Positions 18,827 to 28,293 are shown, counted from the first letter of the stretch. The stretch: 64,000 nt of DNA from Pseudomonas putida (GCA_041879295.1 CP047152.1:2113501-2177500), one strand, 5' to 3'. Notes: generated by a model from the letters alone, not told the origin. Numbers and translations are program-made.

Positions 18827-19129
18827 TTATCTGAGTTTCGACGACGAGCGACGGATAATCTTGATCTTGTGGGTCAGGGTTGGCTTGCGGGTGACCGAGA
18901 TCGGGCGAGTGGTCACGGTATCGATGGTGATGTTCCAGAAGCCGGTGCTGGGTACGGTTATCTTTGCCGGAAACTTCTCGAAATGGCCGCCGTGGTAAGT
19001 ATGACGGCCGCCGTTCTTGAAGCTGCGGAAGTTGGCGTCGTTCATCAGGCGGATATTGCAGCGCTGGGAGCACTCGATGACGACGATATCGTCCTCGTTG
19101 AGGTGCTCGCGCTGGTGTACGAATTTCAT
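18827..19129 (-). CDS. DUF1883 protein
   Basis: A 100-residue protein, MKFVHQREHLNEDDIVVIECSQRCNIRLM, with the glycine/histidine motif GGRHTYHGGHFEKFPAKI and the STGFWNITID strand. This is the DUF1883 pattern, a predicted beta-sandwich of unknown role. The start at 19129 has GCGGAGC upstream; the frame extends to 19174 without family similarity. Operon with the 56-residue gene. Confidence 0.8.
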   Translation of the reverse strand: MKFVHQREHLNEDDIVVIECSQRCNIRLMNDANFRSFKNGGRHTYHGGHFEKFPAKITVPSTGFWNITIDTVTTRPISVTRKPTLTHKIKIIRRSSSKLR

Positions 19130-19288
19130 GTGATGCTCCGCAAGGTTTGGATCTGCAAAAGCAAAAGATACCACGATGTGCCGTTACACTGCCGCGCTGA
19201 TCACCAGGCGTGGATAATTCTGCCAAAGCAGGGAGCAAAACCGCCTGGATGTGGTCGAAGCGAATTCTTGAAGGCAGAGGTGCTGCAA

Positions 19289-19648
19289 ATGAAGTGGATG
19301 GTGGCGGCGTTGTCGGTGGCGCTGGGTGGCTGCGTGAGTGTCGCGGAGCTGGAACAATCGCATGAAACGCTGGATGTGATCTCTGGCAAGAGCCCGCGTG
19401 CCTATGCCGATTGCGTAAAGCAGAAGCTGGCCGATACGCGTGACCCGCTGACCGAAGAGCAGCGTGGTGACGGTCTGCGGCTGATCGTACCGCAGAAAAT
19501 CGCATCAAGTGCTGGCCCGGCGGCGCTGGTGGATATCGACAAGCGGGGCAGCGGCAGCAGCATCAAACTGCACGAGCGGCTGAATAACTTCCCACTGCGC
19601 CTTGGGGATGTGCGCACTGCCGCAACCGAATGCATCTCCGGAAGTTGA
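19289..19648 (+). CDS. Hypothetical lipoprotein, 119 residues
   Basis: Signal peptide MKWMVAALSVALGGC with a lipobox ending at Cys15, so a lipid-anchored envelope protein. The mature part is polar with one later cysteine pair candidate (YADCVKQ, TECISGS). AGAGG lies 8 bases before the ATG. The open frame begins far upstream at 18671, but that part only shadows the opposite-strand genes. No family recognised. Confidence 0.7.
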   Translation: MKWMVAALSVALGGCVSVAELEQSHETLDVISGKSPRAYADCVKQKLADTRDPLTEEQRGDGLRLIVPQKIASSAGPAALVDIDKRGSGSSIKLHERLNNFPLRLGDVRTAATECISGS

Positions 19649-19677
19649 TCTGAGGCAAAGGGTCTACCTTTCTCTGC

Positions 19678-19704
19678 TTATATGTTTTAAGCCTAAACAT
19701 ATAA
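19678..19704. promoter_or_regulatory. Inverted repeat upstream of the cytochrome pair (candidate operator)
   Basis: Perfect 10-bp arms TTATATGTTT (19678-19687) and AAACATATAA (19695-19704) around 7 bases, ending 22 bp before the tsdB-like start. AT-rich and palindromic, so more like a repressor or activator site than a terminator (no T run on the plus strand). Confidence 0.55.
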
Positions 19705-19725
19705 CAAAAGAAAAGGAGATTCGTG

Positions 19726-20376
19726 ATGACACCGTTGAGACGCGTGATGATCGGCAGCCTGCTGATCCTGATCTGGCCCACGGCACATGCCGCTGACGGT
19801 CAGAAGGTCTTCACCCAGGGGGGAGCCAACCCCGCTGCCATGGCCTGCCTTGGTTGCCATGGCCCGGATGGCAAGGGCATTGCCGCCGCCGGCTTTCCAC
19901 GGTTGGCCGGGCTTCCGGCCGGTTACCTTGCCAAGCAGTTGCATGACTGGCGCAACGGCAGCCGCAAGCAGCCAGTGATGGAGCCCTTGGCCAAGGCCTT
20001 GAGCGACGATGAAATCAAGGCCGTCAGTACCTACCTGGCCAGCTTGCCGGCAGCGCCCGCTGGCGACCTGCGCCGGCAGCAGATTGCCAATGACCCTGCC
20101 ACCCGCATGGCCCTGTACGGCGACTGGAGTCGGCAAATTCCTGGCTGCGTGCAATGCCATGGGCCGGGAGGCGGCGGAGTGGGCGAACACTTCCCGCCCT
20201 TGGCCGGCCAGCCCGCCAGTTACCTGGTGGCACAGCTCAACGCCTGGCGTGACGGCAGCCGCAGCAATGACCCCAATCAGCTGATGGTCGGCGTGGCCAA
20301 GGCCATGACCGATGAGGAGGTCAAGGCCGTTGCCGAGTTCTTCGCTCGCCCCGCCAGCCAGGAGGTCACGCCATGA
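19726..20376 (+). CDS. tsdB: Dihaem c4-type cytochrome, TsdB-like electron acceptor
   Basis: A 216-residue exported cytochrome with signal peptide ending THAAD and two haem c sites, CLGCH at residues 41-45 and CVQCH near residue 140, in two similar halves (HGPDGKG..AAGFPRLAGLPAGYL / HGPGGGGVGEHFPPLAGQPASYL). AAAGGAG precedes the ATG. Its stop overlaps the next gene by 4 bases. In some pseudomonads a dihaem TsdB partners with the thiosulfate dehydrogenase TsdA; the assignment rests on this pairing and the c4 fold. Confidence 0.75.
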   Translation: MTPLRRVMIGSLLILIWPTAHAADGQKVFTQGGANPAAMACLGCHGPDGKGIAAAGFPRLAGLPAGYLAKQLHDWRNGSRKQPVMEPLAKALSDDEIKAVSTYLASLPAAPAGDLRRQQIANDPATRMALYGDWSRQIPGCVQCHGPGGGGVGEHFPPLAGQPASYLVAQLNAWRDGSRSNDPNQLMVGVAKAMTDEEVKAVAEFFARPASQEVTP

Positions 20377-21287
20377 AAACCATGATTCCAGTCTTGTTGC
20401 TGCTGACCGTGGGCAGCGCCCAGGCCACGCCGATCGCCATGGAAGACCAGTCGCAGTTGAAGGTTCCCGCTGTGCAGGCGGCACCGCAGTTCGTGCCGCC
20501 CGCAGAGAGTGAATTGCCCGATAATGCCTTTGGCAAGATGGTGCGTGAAGGCCATGCCTTGTTTGTCGATACCCGCCGATTGATGCCCGAGGCTGTGGGC
20601 AATGGCATGAACTGCAGTAACTGCCACCTCGATCAGGGGCGGTTGGCGCATTCGGCGCCGCTGTGGGGCGCCTACCCGATGTACCCGGCGTATCGCAAGA
20701 AAAATGACAAGGTCAACACCTTCGCCGAGCGTATCCAGGGGTGTTTCCAGTTCAGTATGAACGGCAAGCCACCGGCCGCTGACAGCCCGCAGATGACGGC
20801 ATTGGCAGTGTATTCATACTGGCTGTCGACCAAGGCACCGACCGGTGTGGAGATTGCCGGACGTGGTTATCCGGAGGTGGCACAACCCAAGGGCGGTTAT
20901 GACTTCAAGCGCGGCCAGCAGGTTTACCGCGAACAATGCGCGATTTGCCATGGCGATAACGGTGAAGGGCAAAAGGTCGCAGGCGAGTACGTAATGCCGC
21001 CGCTTTGGGGCAAGGACTCCTATAACTGGGGGGCTGGCATGCACCGCATCAACACCGCTGCGTCGTTCATCAAGTACAACATGCCGTTGGGCAAGCCAGG
21101 CAGCCTCAGCGACCAGCAGGCCTGGGACGTGGCGGCGTGGATCAACCGCCACGAGCGGCCACAGGACCCGCGGCTGGTGGAGGGATCCATCGAGAAAACG
21201 CGGGTGAAGTTTCATGCCAATGATGGGGTGAACCTGTATGGTCAGCAGGTTGATGGGGTGCTGATCGGACAAGGGACGGGGAGTTGA
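20373..21287 (+). CDS. tsdA: Dihaem cytochrome, TsdA-like thiosulfate dehydrogenase
   Basis: A 304-residue exported dihaem cytochrome. Signal peptide MKTMIPVLLLLTVGSAQA; haem sites CSNCH (81-85) and CAICH (189-193). Cys124 in RIQGCFQFSMNG fits the unusual cysteine haem ligand of TsdA, which oxidises two thiosulfates to tetrathionate. Coupled by ATGA overlap to the tsdB-like gene. The alternative is a SoxA-like or generic dihaem cytochrome; the conserved GCF..SMNG block argues for TsdA. Confidence 0.78.
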   Translation: MKTMIPVLLLLTVGSAQATPIAMEDQSQLKVPAVQAAPQFVPPAESELPDNAFGKMVREGHALFVDTRRLMPEAVGNGMNCSNCHLDQGRLAHSAPLWGAYPMYPAYRKKNDKVNTFAERIQGCFQFSMNGKPPAADSPQMTALAVYSYWLSTKAPTGVEIAGRGYPEVAQPKGGYDFKRGQQVYREQCAICHGDNGEGQKVAGEYVMPPLWGKDSYNWGAGMHRINTAASFIKYNMPLGKPGSLSDQQAWDVAAWINRHERPQDPRLVEGSIEKTRVKFHANDGVNLYGQQVDGVLIGQGTGS

Positions 21288-21523
21288 TGTAAGCCGGTGG
21301 CGGCCTTTTCGCCGGTGAACCCGTCGACGAGGCCGCCTCAGGCACGCTGATTTGCCTGTCATCCAACGGTCATGTATGACAGCAATATTCACGATCCCCC
21401 GGAACTATCTACACTGGGATATCTCTATGATGGCAATGGTCGTTATCGGGGGCATTGTAAGGTGACCGCCGCCTGATTAGACTGCGCCGAATTCCACAGG
21501 CCTAGCCTTTTGTAAGGACGTAT

Positions 21524-22363
21524 ATGATCAAAAAATGCTTGTTCCCGGCAGCCGGCTACGGCACTCGCTTCCTGCCTGCTACCAAAGCCATGCCCAAGGA
21601 AATGCTGCCGGTGGTCAACAAGCCACTGATCCAGTATGGCGTTGAAGAAGCATTGGATGCTGGTCTGAACGAGATCTCCATCGTTACCGGGCGCGGCAAG
21701 CGAGCCCTGGAAGACCACTTCGACATCAGCTACGAGCTGGAGAACCAGATCAAGGGCACCGACAAGGAAAAATACCTGGTCGGTATCCGTCGTCTGCTCG
21801 ACGAGTGCTCGTTCTCGTACACGCGCCAGACCGAAATGAAAGGTCTCGGCCACGCCATCCTCACTGGCCGCCCACTGATCGGCGACGAGCCGTTCGCGGT
21901 GGTGCTGGCGGATGACCTGTGTGTCAACCCGGAAGGTGACGGCGTGCTGACGCAGATGGTCAAGCTGTACAAACAGTACCGCTGCTCGATCGTCGCCATC
22001 CAGGAAGTCGACCCGCAGGAAACCAACAAGTATGGTGTGATCGCCGGTGAAATGATCCGCGACGACATTTTTCGTGTGACCAACATGGTCGAAAAACCGG
22101 CTCCGGAAGACGCGCCTTCGAACCTGGCGATCATCGGCCGTTACATCCTGACCCCGGATATCTTCGACATCATCGCCAATACCAAACCAGGCAAAGGCGG
22201 TGAAATCCAGATCACCGATGCCCTGCTGCAGCAGGCCAAAGATGGCTGCGTGATTGCCTATAAGTTCAAAGGCAAGCGTTTCGACTGCGGTGGTGCCGAA
22301 GGCTACATCGACGCGACCAACTTCTGCTTCGAGAACTACTACAAGACTGGCAAGGCTTACTGA
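21524..22363 (+). CDS. galU: UTP-glucose-1-phosphate uridylyltransferase
   Basis: A 279-residue nucleotidyltransferase making UDP-glucose for lipopolysaccharide and exopolysaccharides. N-terminal MIKKCLFPAAGYGTRFLPATKAMPKEMLPV is the GalU nucleotide-binding signature; VEKPAPEDAPSNLAIIGRYIL and KGKRFDCGGAEGYI are also typical. TAAGGA precedes the ATG, and a terminator follows. Confidence 0.96.
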   Translation: MIKKCLFPAAGYGTRFLPATKAMPKEMLPVVNKPLIQYGVEEALDAGLNEISIVTGRGKRALEDHFDISYELENQIKGTDKEKYLVGIRRLLDECSFSYTRQTEMKGLGHAILTGRPLIGDEPFAVVLADDLCVNPEGDGVLTQMVKLYKQYRCSIVAIQEVDPQETNKYGVIAGEMIRDDIFRVTNMVEKPAPEDAPSNLAIIGRYILTPDIFDIIANTKPGKGGEIQITDALLQQAKDGCVIAYKFKGKRFDCGGAEGYIDATNFCFENYYKTGKAY

Positions 22364-22380
22364 CAAGCCCTGCTGGCCTC

Positions 22381-22408
22381 AAAGCCATCCTTCGGGGTGG
22401 CTTTTTTG
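22381..22408 (+). terminator. Terminator of galU
   Basis: Stem AAAGCCATCC/GGTGGCTTT with TTCGG-type loop and a T6 run. Confidence 0.88.
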
Positions 22409-22460
22409 TTTGCTGCGGCCAACGGCGGTATGCTGGACGCCTGCCTAGGAGAGTGAATAC

Positions 22461-23816
22461 ATGGCCTTCGATTTTGATCTGTTCGTGATTGGCGCCGGGT
22501 CCGGTGGTGTACGCGCAGCGCGTTTTGCTGCCGGTTTTGGCGCCAAAGTGGCAGTGGCTGAAAGCCGCTACCTGGGGGGGACCTGCGTCAACGTCGGTTG
22601 TGTGCCGAAAAAGCTGCTGGTGTACGGCGCGCACGTTGCCGATGAGCTGGAGCAGGCCGCGGGTTTCGGCTGGACGTTGGAAGAGGGGCATTTCGACTGG
22701 GGTACCCTGATTGCCAACAAGAATCGGGAAATCGAGCGCCTTAACGGCATCTACCGTAACCTGCTGGTCAACAGCGGGGTGACCCTGTTGCAGGGCCACG
22801 CGCGTCTGACGGGTGCCAATGAAGTGGAAGTGGACGGTCAGCGCTACACCGCCGAACACATCCTCATCGCTACCGGTGGCTGGCCGCAGGTACCGGACAT
22901 CCCCGGCAAGGAACTGGCCATCACCTCCAACGAAGCCTTCTACCTCAAGAGCCTGCCGCGCCGCGTGCTGGTGGTGGGCGGGGGGTATATCGCCGTCGAA
23001 TTTGCCGGCATCTTCCAGGGCCTGGGTGCCGACACCTCACTGCTGTACCGTGGCGACCTGTTCCTGCGCGGCTTCGATGGCTCGGTGCGCACCCACCTGA
23101 AGGAAGAGCTGGAAAAGCGCGGCCTAGACTTGCAGTTCAACGCCGACATCCAGCGCATCGACAAGCTTGAAGATGGCCGCCTCAAGGCCACGCTCAAGGA
23201 CGGCCGCGAGCTGGTAGCCGACTGTGTGTTCTATGCCACTGGCCGGCGCCCGATGCTGGACAATCTGGGCCTGGAAAACACCGGCGTCGAGCTGGATGCG
23301 CGCGGCTACATCCGGGTTGATGAGCAGTACCAGACCACCGCGCCCTCGATACTTGCCATTGGCGATGTGATCGGCCGTGTGCAGTTGACTCCAGTGGCCT
23401 TGGCTGAAGGCATGGCCGTGGCGCGGCGCCTGTTCAAACCCGAGCAATACCGCCCGGTGGATTACCAGAACATCCCCACGGCGGTGTTCAGCCAGCCGCC
23501 AATCGGTACCGTGGGCCTGACCGAAGAGCAGGCGCTGGAGGCCGGGCACAAGGTGCAGGTATTCGAAAGCCGTTTCCGGGCCATGAAGCTGACCCTGACC
23601 GACATTCAGGAAAAGACCCTGATGAAGTTGGTGGTGGACGCCGAGACCGACAAGGTGCTGGGCTGCCACATGGTCGGTCCTGACGCTGGCGAGATCATTC
23701 AGGGCCTGGGCATTGCGCTTAAAGCCGGTGCGACCAAGCAGCAGTTCGACGAAACCATCGGCGTGCACCCGACGGCGGCTGAAGAGTTCGTGACCATGCG
23801 CACAGTCACCCGCTGA
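22461..23816 (+). CDS. gor: Glutathione reductase
   Basis: A 451-residue NADPH-dependent flavoenzyme regenerating glutathione. FAD motif [13 protein letters not shown], redox cysteines Cys42 and Cys47 in [18 protein letters not shown] site [13 protein letters not shown], and the C-terminal active-site histidine/glutamate [16 protein letters not shown] precedes the ATG. Monocistronic, followed by a REP-like hairpin. Confidence 0.96.
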   Translation: MAFDFDLFVIGAGSGGVRAARFAAGFGAKVAVAESRYLGGTCVNVGCVPKKLLVYGAHVADELEQAAGFGWTLEEGHFDWGTLIANKNREIERLNGIYRNLLVNSGVTLLQGHARLTGANEVEVDGQRYTAEHILIATGGWPQVPDIPGKELAITSNEAFYLKSLPRRVLVVGGGYIAVEFAGIFQGLGADTSLLYRGDLFLRGFDGSVRTHLKEELEKRGLDLQFNADIQRIDKLEDGRLKATLKDGRELVADCVFYATGRRPMLDNLGLENTGVELDARGYIRVDEQYQTTAPSILAIGDVIGRVQLTPVALAEGMAVARRLFKPEQYRPVDYQNIPTAVFSQPPIGTVGLTEEQALEAGHKVQVFESRFRAMKLTLTDIQEKTLMKLVVDAETDKVLGCHMVGPDAGEIIQGLGIALKAGATKQQFDETIGVHPTAAEEFVTMRTVTR

Positions 23817-23830
23817 TAACGCGGAGCCTG

Positions 23831-23922
23831 CTGTACAGCCTGTAGAAGCAGCCTTGTGCTGCGATGGGGCCCTTGTTCGGGCCTCTTTGCAGCAAAAAGG
23901 CTGCTACAGGGATGTGTACAGG
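23831..23922. repeat. REP-like imperfect inverted repeat
   Basis: Nested inverted sequence: CTGTACA..TGTACAG outside, then GTAGAAGCAGCC and GGCTGCTAC, with GGGCCC-type inner stem. Lies between the convergent gor and PstS-OmpA genes; may also end transcription from both sides. Confidence 0.6.
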
Positions 23923-23928
23923 GCCGGA

Positions 23929-25236
23929 TCAATACACCCACACTTCGACCCGCCGGTTGCGCAGCCGGCCTTGCTCCAGTTCATTCCCGGCCACTGGCAA
24001 TTCATCGCCCATCCCGGTCACCTGCATCACCTCCACCCCTCCGCGCGCGAGTTCGCGGCGCACCGCTTGCGCGCGCAGGCGGGAGAGCAGGGCTGCGCGC
24101 CCGGGGGTTTCCTTGGGGTCGCCGAACCCAACCAGCACTGCCTTGCCCTGTAGCTTCCCGGCCTGGCGCAGGTACTCTGCCACCCGCTGCACATCGCGCA
24201 GGGCCTTGTTGTCCAGGCTGGCGCTTCCTTCCTGGAAACGGAAGTTCACACTCAGGCGCTGCGCTTGCCGGGCCAAGGTACGATAGCGCGGTGGCATGTC
24301 ACGTTGGGGGGCGACGGACACGGCCTTGACCTGCTGCGAAACGAAACCCTGCTGGGCGATGATCGCCTGGCCGGCCGGGCTCTGAGCGAAATCCGCCAGG
24401 GCCTTGGCCTGGGGCTTGGGGTTGGCTGGCAGGTAAAAGTACAGGCGCCGCGAGAGCGGGTAGTCCTCGCTGGCCACCCGTGCGCGCTCCGGCAGCATGG
24501 CCGGCGCGTCGCCCTCGGCCACCGCGAGCACCTTGGCCCCGTGTACGGCGGCCAAGCTGCTGAAACCGATGGCCTGGCGGTCGTTACCCACTCGCTCCGC
24601 CAGTTCGTCGCTGGACTCGAAGCGCCTGGCTTTGGCCGAAAGCTCGCCGTGCTGAGGTTCCAGCACCAGTGCCTTGAAGGTCTCGAAAGTCCCGGAACGG
24701 TCGTCTCGGGCATACAGGTGAATGGCCCCGCCCGGTATGCCCAGTTGTTCCCAGCGCTGAATCTGCCCGGAAAAAATTTGCGCCAGTTGCCGAGTGTTCA
24801 GTTGGGGAATTGGGTTGTCGGGGTGGACGAAGACTGCGACGCCGTCGAGGCCGATCACGTGTTCGGCGCCTGCTGCGCGCAGGTCACCCAGCGCCTGCAA
24901 CTGGCGGACTTCACTGTCGTTGATCGGCCGCGAGGCAGCGGCCAGGTCCGCTTCGCCACGGCCCAGCGCGACAAAGCCGGTGCTTGAGCCGTGGGCGGCA
25001 ATGTCGATGCGCAAGGGCTGGCCGTGCTCGTCGCGGGCGGTAATCACCCACTCGTTGGCAACCTTGCCCGGCTGTTGTTCGATGGCTGTGGCCTGCTGCG
25101 CGCGCAATTGCCCCTGTACCAGCGCCGGCAGCAAGGCCGCGCCGATGGTGTTGGAGCCTTGCACGCGCAGGTGCAGGGGCTCAGCCAAGGTCGCGAGTGG
25201 TAGCAGGGTGAGCAGCAAGACAAGCAGGCGGAGCAT
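23929..25236 (-). CDS. PstS-like binding domain fused to an OmpA peptidoglycan-binding domain
   Basis: A 435-residue exported protein. After the signal peptide (MLRLLVLLLTLLPLATLA) comes a phosphate-binding-protein-like domain (about residues 25-300) with VQGSNTIGAALLPALV, AAHGSSTGFVAL, RDDRSGTFETFKAL and SSLAAVHGAK. The last 110 residues are an OmpA-C domain with VNFRFQEGSASLDNKA and SRLRAQAVRRELARGG..NRRVEVWV. The fusion would tether a ligand-binding domain to peptidoglycan. The PstS-type part may bind phosphate or another anion, or serve a signalling role; no pst genes are nearby. The start at 25236 has only a weak ribosome site. Confidence 0.85.
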   Translation of the reverse strand: MLRLLVLLLTLLPLATLAEPLHLRVQGSNTIGAALLPALVQGQLRAQQATAIEQQPGKVANEWVITARDEHGQPLRIDIAAHGSSTGFVALGRGEADLAAASRPINDSEVRQLQALGDLRAAGAEHVIGLDGVAVFVHPDNPIPQLNTRQLAQIFSGQIQRWEQLGIPGGAIHLYARDDRSGTFETFKALVLEPQHGELSAKARRFESSDELAERVGNDRQAIGFSSLAAVHGAKVLAVAEGDAPAMLPERARVASEDYPLSRRLYFYLPANPKPQAKALADFAQSPAGQAIIAQQGFVSQQVKAVSVAPQRDMPPRYRTLARQAQRLSVNFRFQEGSASLDNKALRDVQRVAEYLRQAGKLQGKAVLVGFGDPKETPGRAALLSRLRAQAVRRELARGGVEVMQVTGMGDELPVAGNELEQGRLRNRRVEVWVY

Positions 25237-25320
25237 GCCGGGTGGCCTGTGGCATAGAGTTGGCCGGCAGATTACGACAATGGCGTGATGATAATGTGAC
25301 GGGGTGTACGCCTCCAATCG

Positions 25321-25378
25321 TGCAGCGCCTGCCAGGTCGTGCGCCGCGCGGACGGTGCTCGATCTGGCAGGCGCTGCA
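25321..25378. repeat. Inverted repeat, possible terminator of the ABC operon
   Basis: Perfect 15-bp arms TGCAGCGCCTGCCAG and CTGGCAGGCGCTGCA. The inner part (GCGCCGCGCGGACGG, GATCTGGCAGGCGC) is related to the long inverted repeat at 46513-46756, so it belongs to the same dispersed family. It lies just after the stop of the ATPase gene. Confidence 0.6.
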
Positions 25379-25391
25379 ATGCAGAAGAGCG

Positions 25392-26540
25392 TTAATGCGC
25401 CCCGGCCGACTTGCTCAGGTCACTCTCGGCCCATTCGGTATAAATGCAAGCGTCGGTCACTGCCCAGCGCACCTTCACGTTGTCGCCCGGCTGCATCGGC
25501 ATGCCCGCCGCCGACAGTGCCTTCACGGTCAACTCGGTACCCCCTGCAGTTACCACGTGGCAGGTCTGGCTTTCACCCAGGAACAGCACTTCACCAACCT
25601 TGGCACTGACCTCGTTCCAACCCGCCGGCAGCGGCTCGCGCGTGGCCTGCTCAGCGGTCAGGGCCACGGCTTTTTCCGGGCGCACCATGATCAGTGCATC
25701 CTGCGAGGCGGTCAGCCCCGGGGTCAAGCGAATGGCCACTGGCTGGCCTTCGAAGCTGCCCGCGCCGTTGCTGCTGGCCTTGATCCGCAGGAAGTTGGAG
25801 TTGCCCAGGAACGATGCGACAAAGGCATTCGGTGGGTTCTGGTACAGGTCGTAACCGGTGCCCAGGCCGACGATCTTGCCGTGGCTGAAAATGGCGATGC
25901 GCTGTGACAGGCGCATGGCTTCTTCCTGGTCGTGGGTGACATAGACGATGGTGATGCCCAGGCGGCGATGCAACTGGCGCAGTTCGTCCTGCAGGTCTTC
26001 ACGCAGTTTCTTGTCCAGCGCGCCGAGCGGCTCGTCCATCAGCAGGATACGTGGTTCGTACACCAGCGCCCGGGCAATCGCCACGCGCTGCTGCTGGCCG
26101 CCCGACATTTGCGAGGGTTTGCGGTGGGCGAACTGTTCCAGTTGCACCAGCTTGAGCATGGCGTCGACGCGCTTGGCGGTTTCGGCAGCGCCGAGTTTGC
26201 GAATGGCCAGTGGGAAGGCGATGTTGTCACGCACATTCAGGTGCGGGAACAGCGAGTACCGTTGGAACACCATGCCGATGCCACGCTTGTGCGGTGGCAC
26301 GTTGACCAGCGACTGGCCGTCGACCAGGATCTCGCCGCTGCTCGGTGTTTCGAAGCCGGCCAGCATCGACAGGGTGGTGGACTTGCCCGACCCGCTGGAA
26401 CCGAGGAAGGTCAGGAACTCGCCGTCCTGGATCTCCAGGTCGAGGTTGTCCACGGCGGTGAAGTCGCCGTAGTGCTTGTTCAGGCCGCGCAGGCTGACCA
26501 GGGCCTTGCCGTGCGCGTTGTCTTTGATCACTGCACTCAT
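25392..26540 (-). CDS. Polyamine-type ABC transporter ATPase (PotA-like)
   Basis: A 382-residue ATPase with Walker A GSSGSGKST, signature MSGGQQQRVAIARALV, Walker B ILLMDEPLGALD, H-loop THDQEEAM and a C-terminal TOBE domain. The start at 26540 (MSAVIKD) follows the end of the permease by 19 bp; the frame upstream only shadows that gene. Last gene of a four-gene operon encoding a spermidine/putrescine-type importer. The true ligand is not evident from sequence. Confidence 0.9.
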   Translation of the reverse strand: MSAVIKDNAHGKALVSLRGLNKHYGDFTAVDNLDLEIQDGEFLTFLGSSGSGKSTTLSMLAGFETPSSGEILVDGQSLVNVPPHKRGIGMVFQRYSLFPHLNVRDNIAFPLAIRKLGAAETAKRVDAMLKLVQLEQFAHRKPSQMSGGQQQRVAIARALVYEPRILLMDEPLGALDKKLREDLQDELRQLHRRLGITIVYVTHDQEEAMRLSQRIAIFSHGKIVGLGTGYDLYQNPPNAFVASFLGNSNFLRIKASSNGAGSFEGQPVAIRLTPGLTASQDALIMVRPEKAVALTAEQATREPLPAGWNEVSAKVGEVLFLGESQTCHVVTAGGTELTVKALSAAGMPMQPGDNVKVRWAVTDACIYTEWAESDLSKSAGAH

Positions 26541-26559
26541 TGTTGTTATCTCCGCGCGC

Positions 26560-27369
26560 TCAGGCGTTGGTTTCGGTGCGCCGGCGCAAGGCGGCGGCAA
26601 TGAACATGACAAGCAGCGACAGGCCAATCAGCAGGGTCGAGGCCACGGCGATCACCGGGCTGAGGTCCTGGCGCAGGGTGGTCCACATCTTCACTGGCAG
26701 GGTCTGCAGGTCGGGGCTGGCCATCATCACGCTCAGCACCACTTCATCCCATGACACCAGGAAGGCGAACAGGCCACCGGCGATCATGCCGGGGCGAATG
26801 GCCGGGAAGGTCACCTTGAAGATGGCCTGCAGGCGCGAGGCGCCGCAGATCACCGCGGCATCCTCTATCGACTGGTCGAACAGTTTCAGCGAGTTGATGA
26901 TCGAGATGATGGTGAACGGCAGGGCGACGATCACGTGGCTGACCACGAACGCAAACAGCGTGCCGGTATAGCCAAGCTTGAGGAACAGCGCGTACACCGC
27001 CACGGCAATGATCACCAGCGGTACGATCATCGGCATGGTGAAGAGCCCGTATAGCAGCTCGCGGCCCGGGAAGCGGCCACGCACGAGGGCGAACGCGGTG
27101 GGCAGGCCCAGCAGCACGGCGGCGACCGTGGTCAGCATGGCCACCTTCAGGCTGGCCAGCGCGGCCTCCATCCACTCCGGGTTGGAAAAGAACTGGCCGT
27201 ACCACTTGAAGGTCCAGCCCGGTGGCGGGAACACCAGCCACTGTGACGAGCCGAATGACAGCAACACGATGAACACCACCGGCAGCAGCAGGAAGGCCGC
27301 GATGACCCCGGTGGTCAGGTACAGGCCCGTACGCAGCGGGCGGCCCATGGCATTGGGAGACAGGAGCAT
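26560..27369 (-). CDS. Polyamine-type ABC transporter permease (PotC-like)
   Basis: A 269-residue inner-membrane permease with six predicted membrane segments and the coupling helix EDAAVICGASRLQAIFKVTFPAIRPG. Lies 6 bp after the first permease gene in the same operon. Confidence 0.9.
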   Translation of the reverse strand: MLLSPNAMGRPLRTGLYLTTGVIAAFLLLPVVFIVLLSFGSSQWLVFPPPGWTFKWYGQFFSNPEWMEAALASLKVAMLTTVAAVLLGLPTAFALVRGRFPGRELLYGLFTMPMIVPLVIIAVAVYALFLKLGYTGTLFAFVVSHVIVALPFTIISIINSLKLFDQSIEDAAVICGASRLQAIFKVTFPAIRPGMIAGGLFAFLVSWDEVVLSVMMASPDLQTLPVKMWTTLRQDLSPVIAVASTLLIGLSLLVMFIAAALRRRTETNA

Positions 27370-27375
27370 GGCGGT

Positions 27376-28293
27376 TTACCTCGCGTTGCCAACCGGGGAT
27401 TCCGGCTGCAGCTTCAGGTACAGGTAGAAGAGCACCAGGGTGATCGCTACCAGGAGTGCGGCGGCAGCGCTGGCCAGGCCCCAGTTGAGGAACGACTGCA
27501 CCTGCTGGATGATGAATTCGGGCAGCATCATGTTCTGCGCACCCCCCAGCAGCGCCGGGGTGACGTAGTAACCGAGCGACATCACGAACACCATCAGTGC
27601 CCCGGAGAACAGCCCCGACCGGCACAGCGGCAGAAACACCTTCCAGAAGTTGGTCCACGGGCTGGCGCCACAGATCGAACCTGCCTGCAGCACCATCGGG
27701 TCGATGGCGTGCATGGTCGCCTGCAGTGGCAGCACGATGAACGGGATCATGATGTAGCTCATGCCGATCACCACGCCGGTGAGGTTGTGCACCATTTCCA
27801 GCGGGGCATCGATGATGCCCATGGCCATCAACGCCTTGTTGATCACCCCCGAGCCTTGCAGCAGCACCAGCCACGAGTAGGTGCGCGCCAGCAGGCTGGT
27901 CCACATCGACAACAGCACGATGTTCAGCAGCCAGCGGCCCCAGCCCTTGGGCACCAGGGTGATCGCCCAGGCCAGCGGGAAGCCCAGCAGCACGCTGATC
28001 AGGGTAACCACGCCGGCCACCGAAAAGGTGTTGAACAGCACACGCGCGTAGGCCGAGTTGGCAAACAGCTGCTCGTAATTACCCAGCCCCGGGGTGGGTT
28101 CCAGCACCCCGCGCAGCAACAGGCCGATCAGTGGCGCGAAGAAGAACACGCCAAGGAACAGCAGGGCGGGCAGCAGGTTGCGGCTGCCTTTCCAGCGCTG
28201 GCTCAGGCTTGCGCGGCGCGGGACGGTGCCTGGGGCGCCGGCACCCGTGGGGGCACCTTGCGCATTGTGCAGGGCGTTGATGGCGACTTTCAT
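27376..28293 (-). CDS. Polyamine-type ABC transporter permease (PotB-like)
   Basis: A 305-residue permease with a 35-residue polar N-terminal extension, then LLPALLFLGVFFFAPLIGLLLRG and further membrane segments. Coupling helix MVLQAGSICGASPWTNFWKVFLPLC. The start at 28293 overlaps the binding-protein stop by 4 bases (ATGA), which fixes the start. Confidence 0.9.
   Translation of the reverse strand: MKVAINALHNAQGAPTGAGAPGTVPRRASLSQRWKGSRNLLPALLFLGVFFFAPLIGLLLRGVLEPTPGLGNYEQLFANSAYARVLFNTFSVAGVVTLISVLLGFPLAWAITLVPKGWGRWLLNIVLLSMWTSLLARTYSWLVLLQGSGVINKALMAMGIIDAPLEMVHNLTGVVIGMSYIMIPFIVLPLQATMHAIDPMVLQAGSICGASPWTNFWKVFLPLCRSGLFSGALMVFVMSLGYYVTPALLGGAQNMMLPEFIIQQVQSFLNWGLASAAAALLVAITLVLFYLYLKLQPESPVGNAR

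Noticed and set aside
18671..19288. Upstream part of the lipoprotein open frame
   Set aside because: It only covers the antisense of the 56-residue and DUF1883 genes; the lipoprotein signal starts at 19289.
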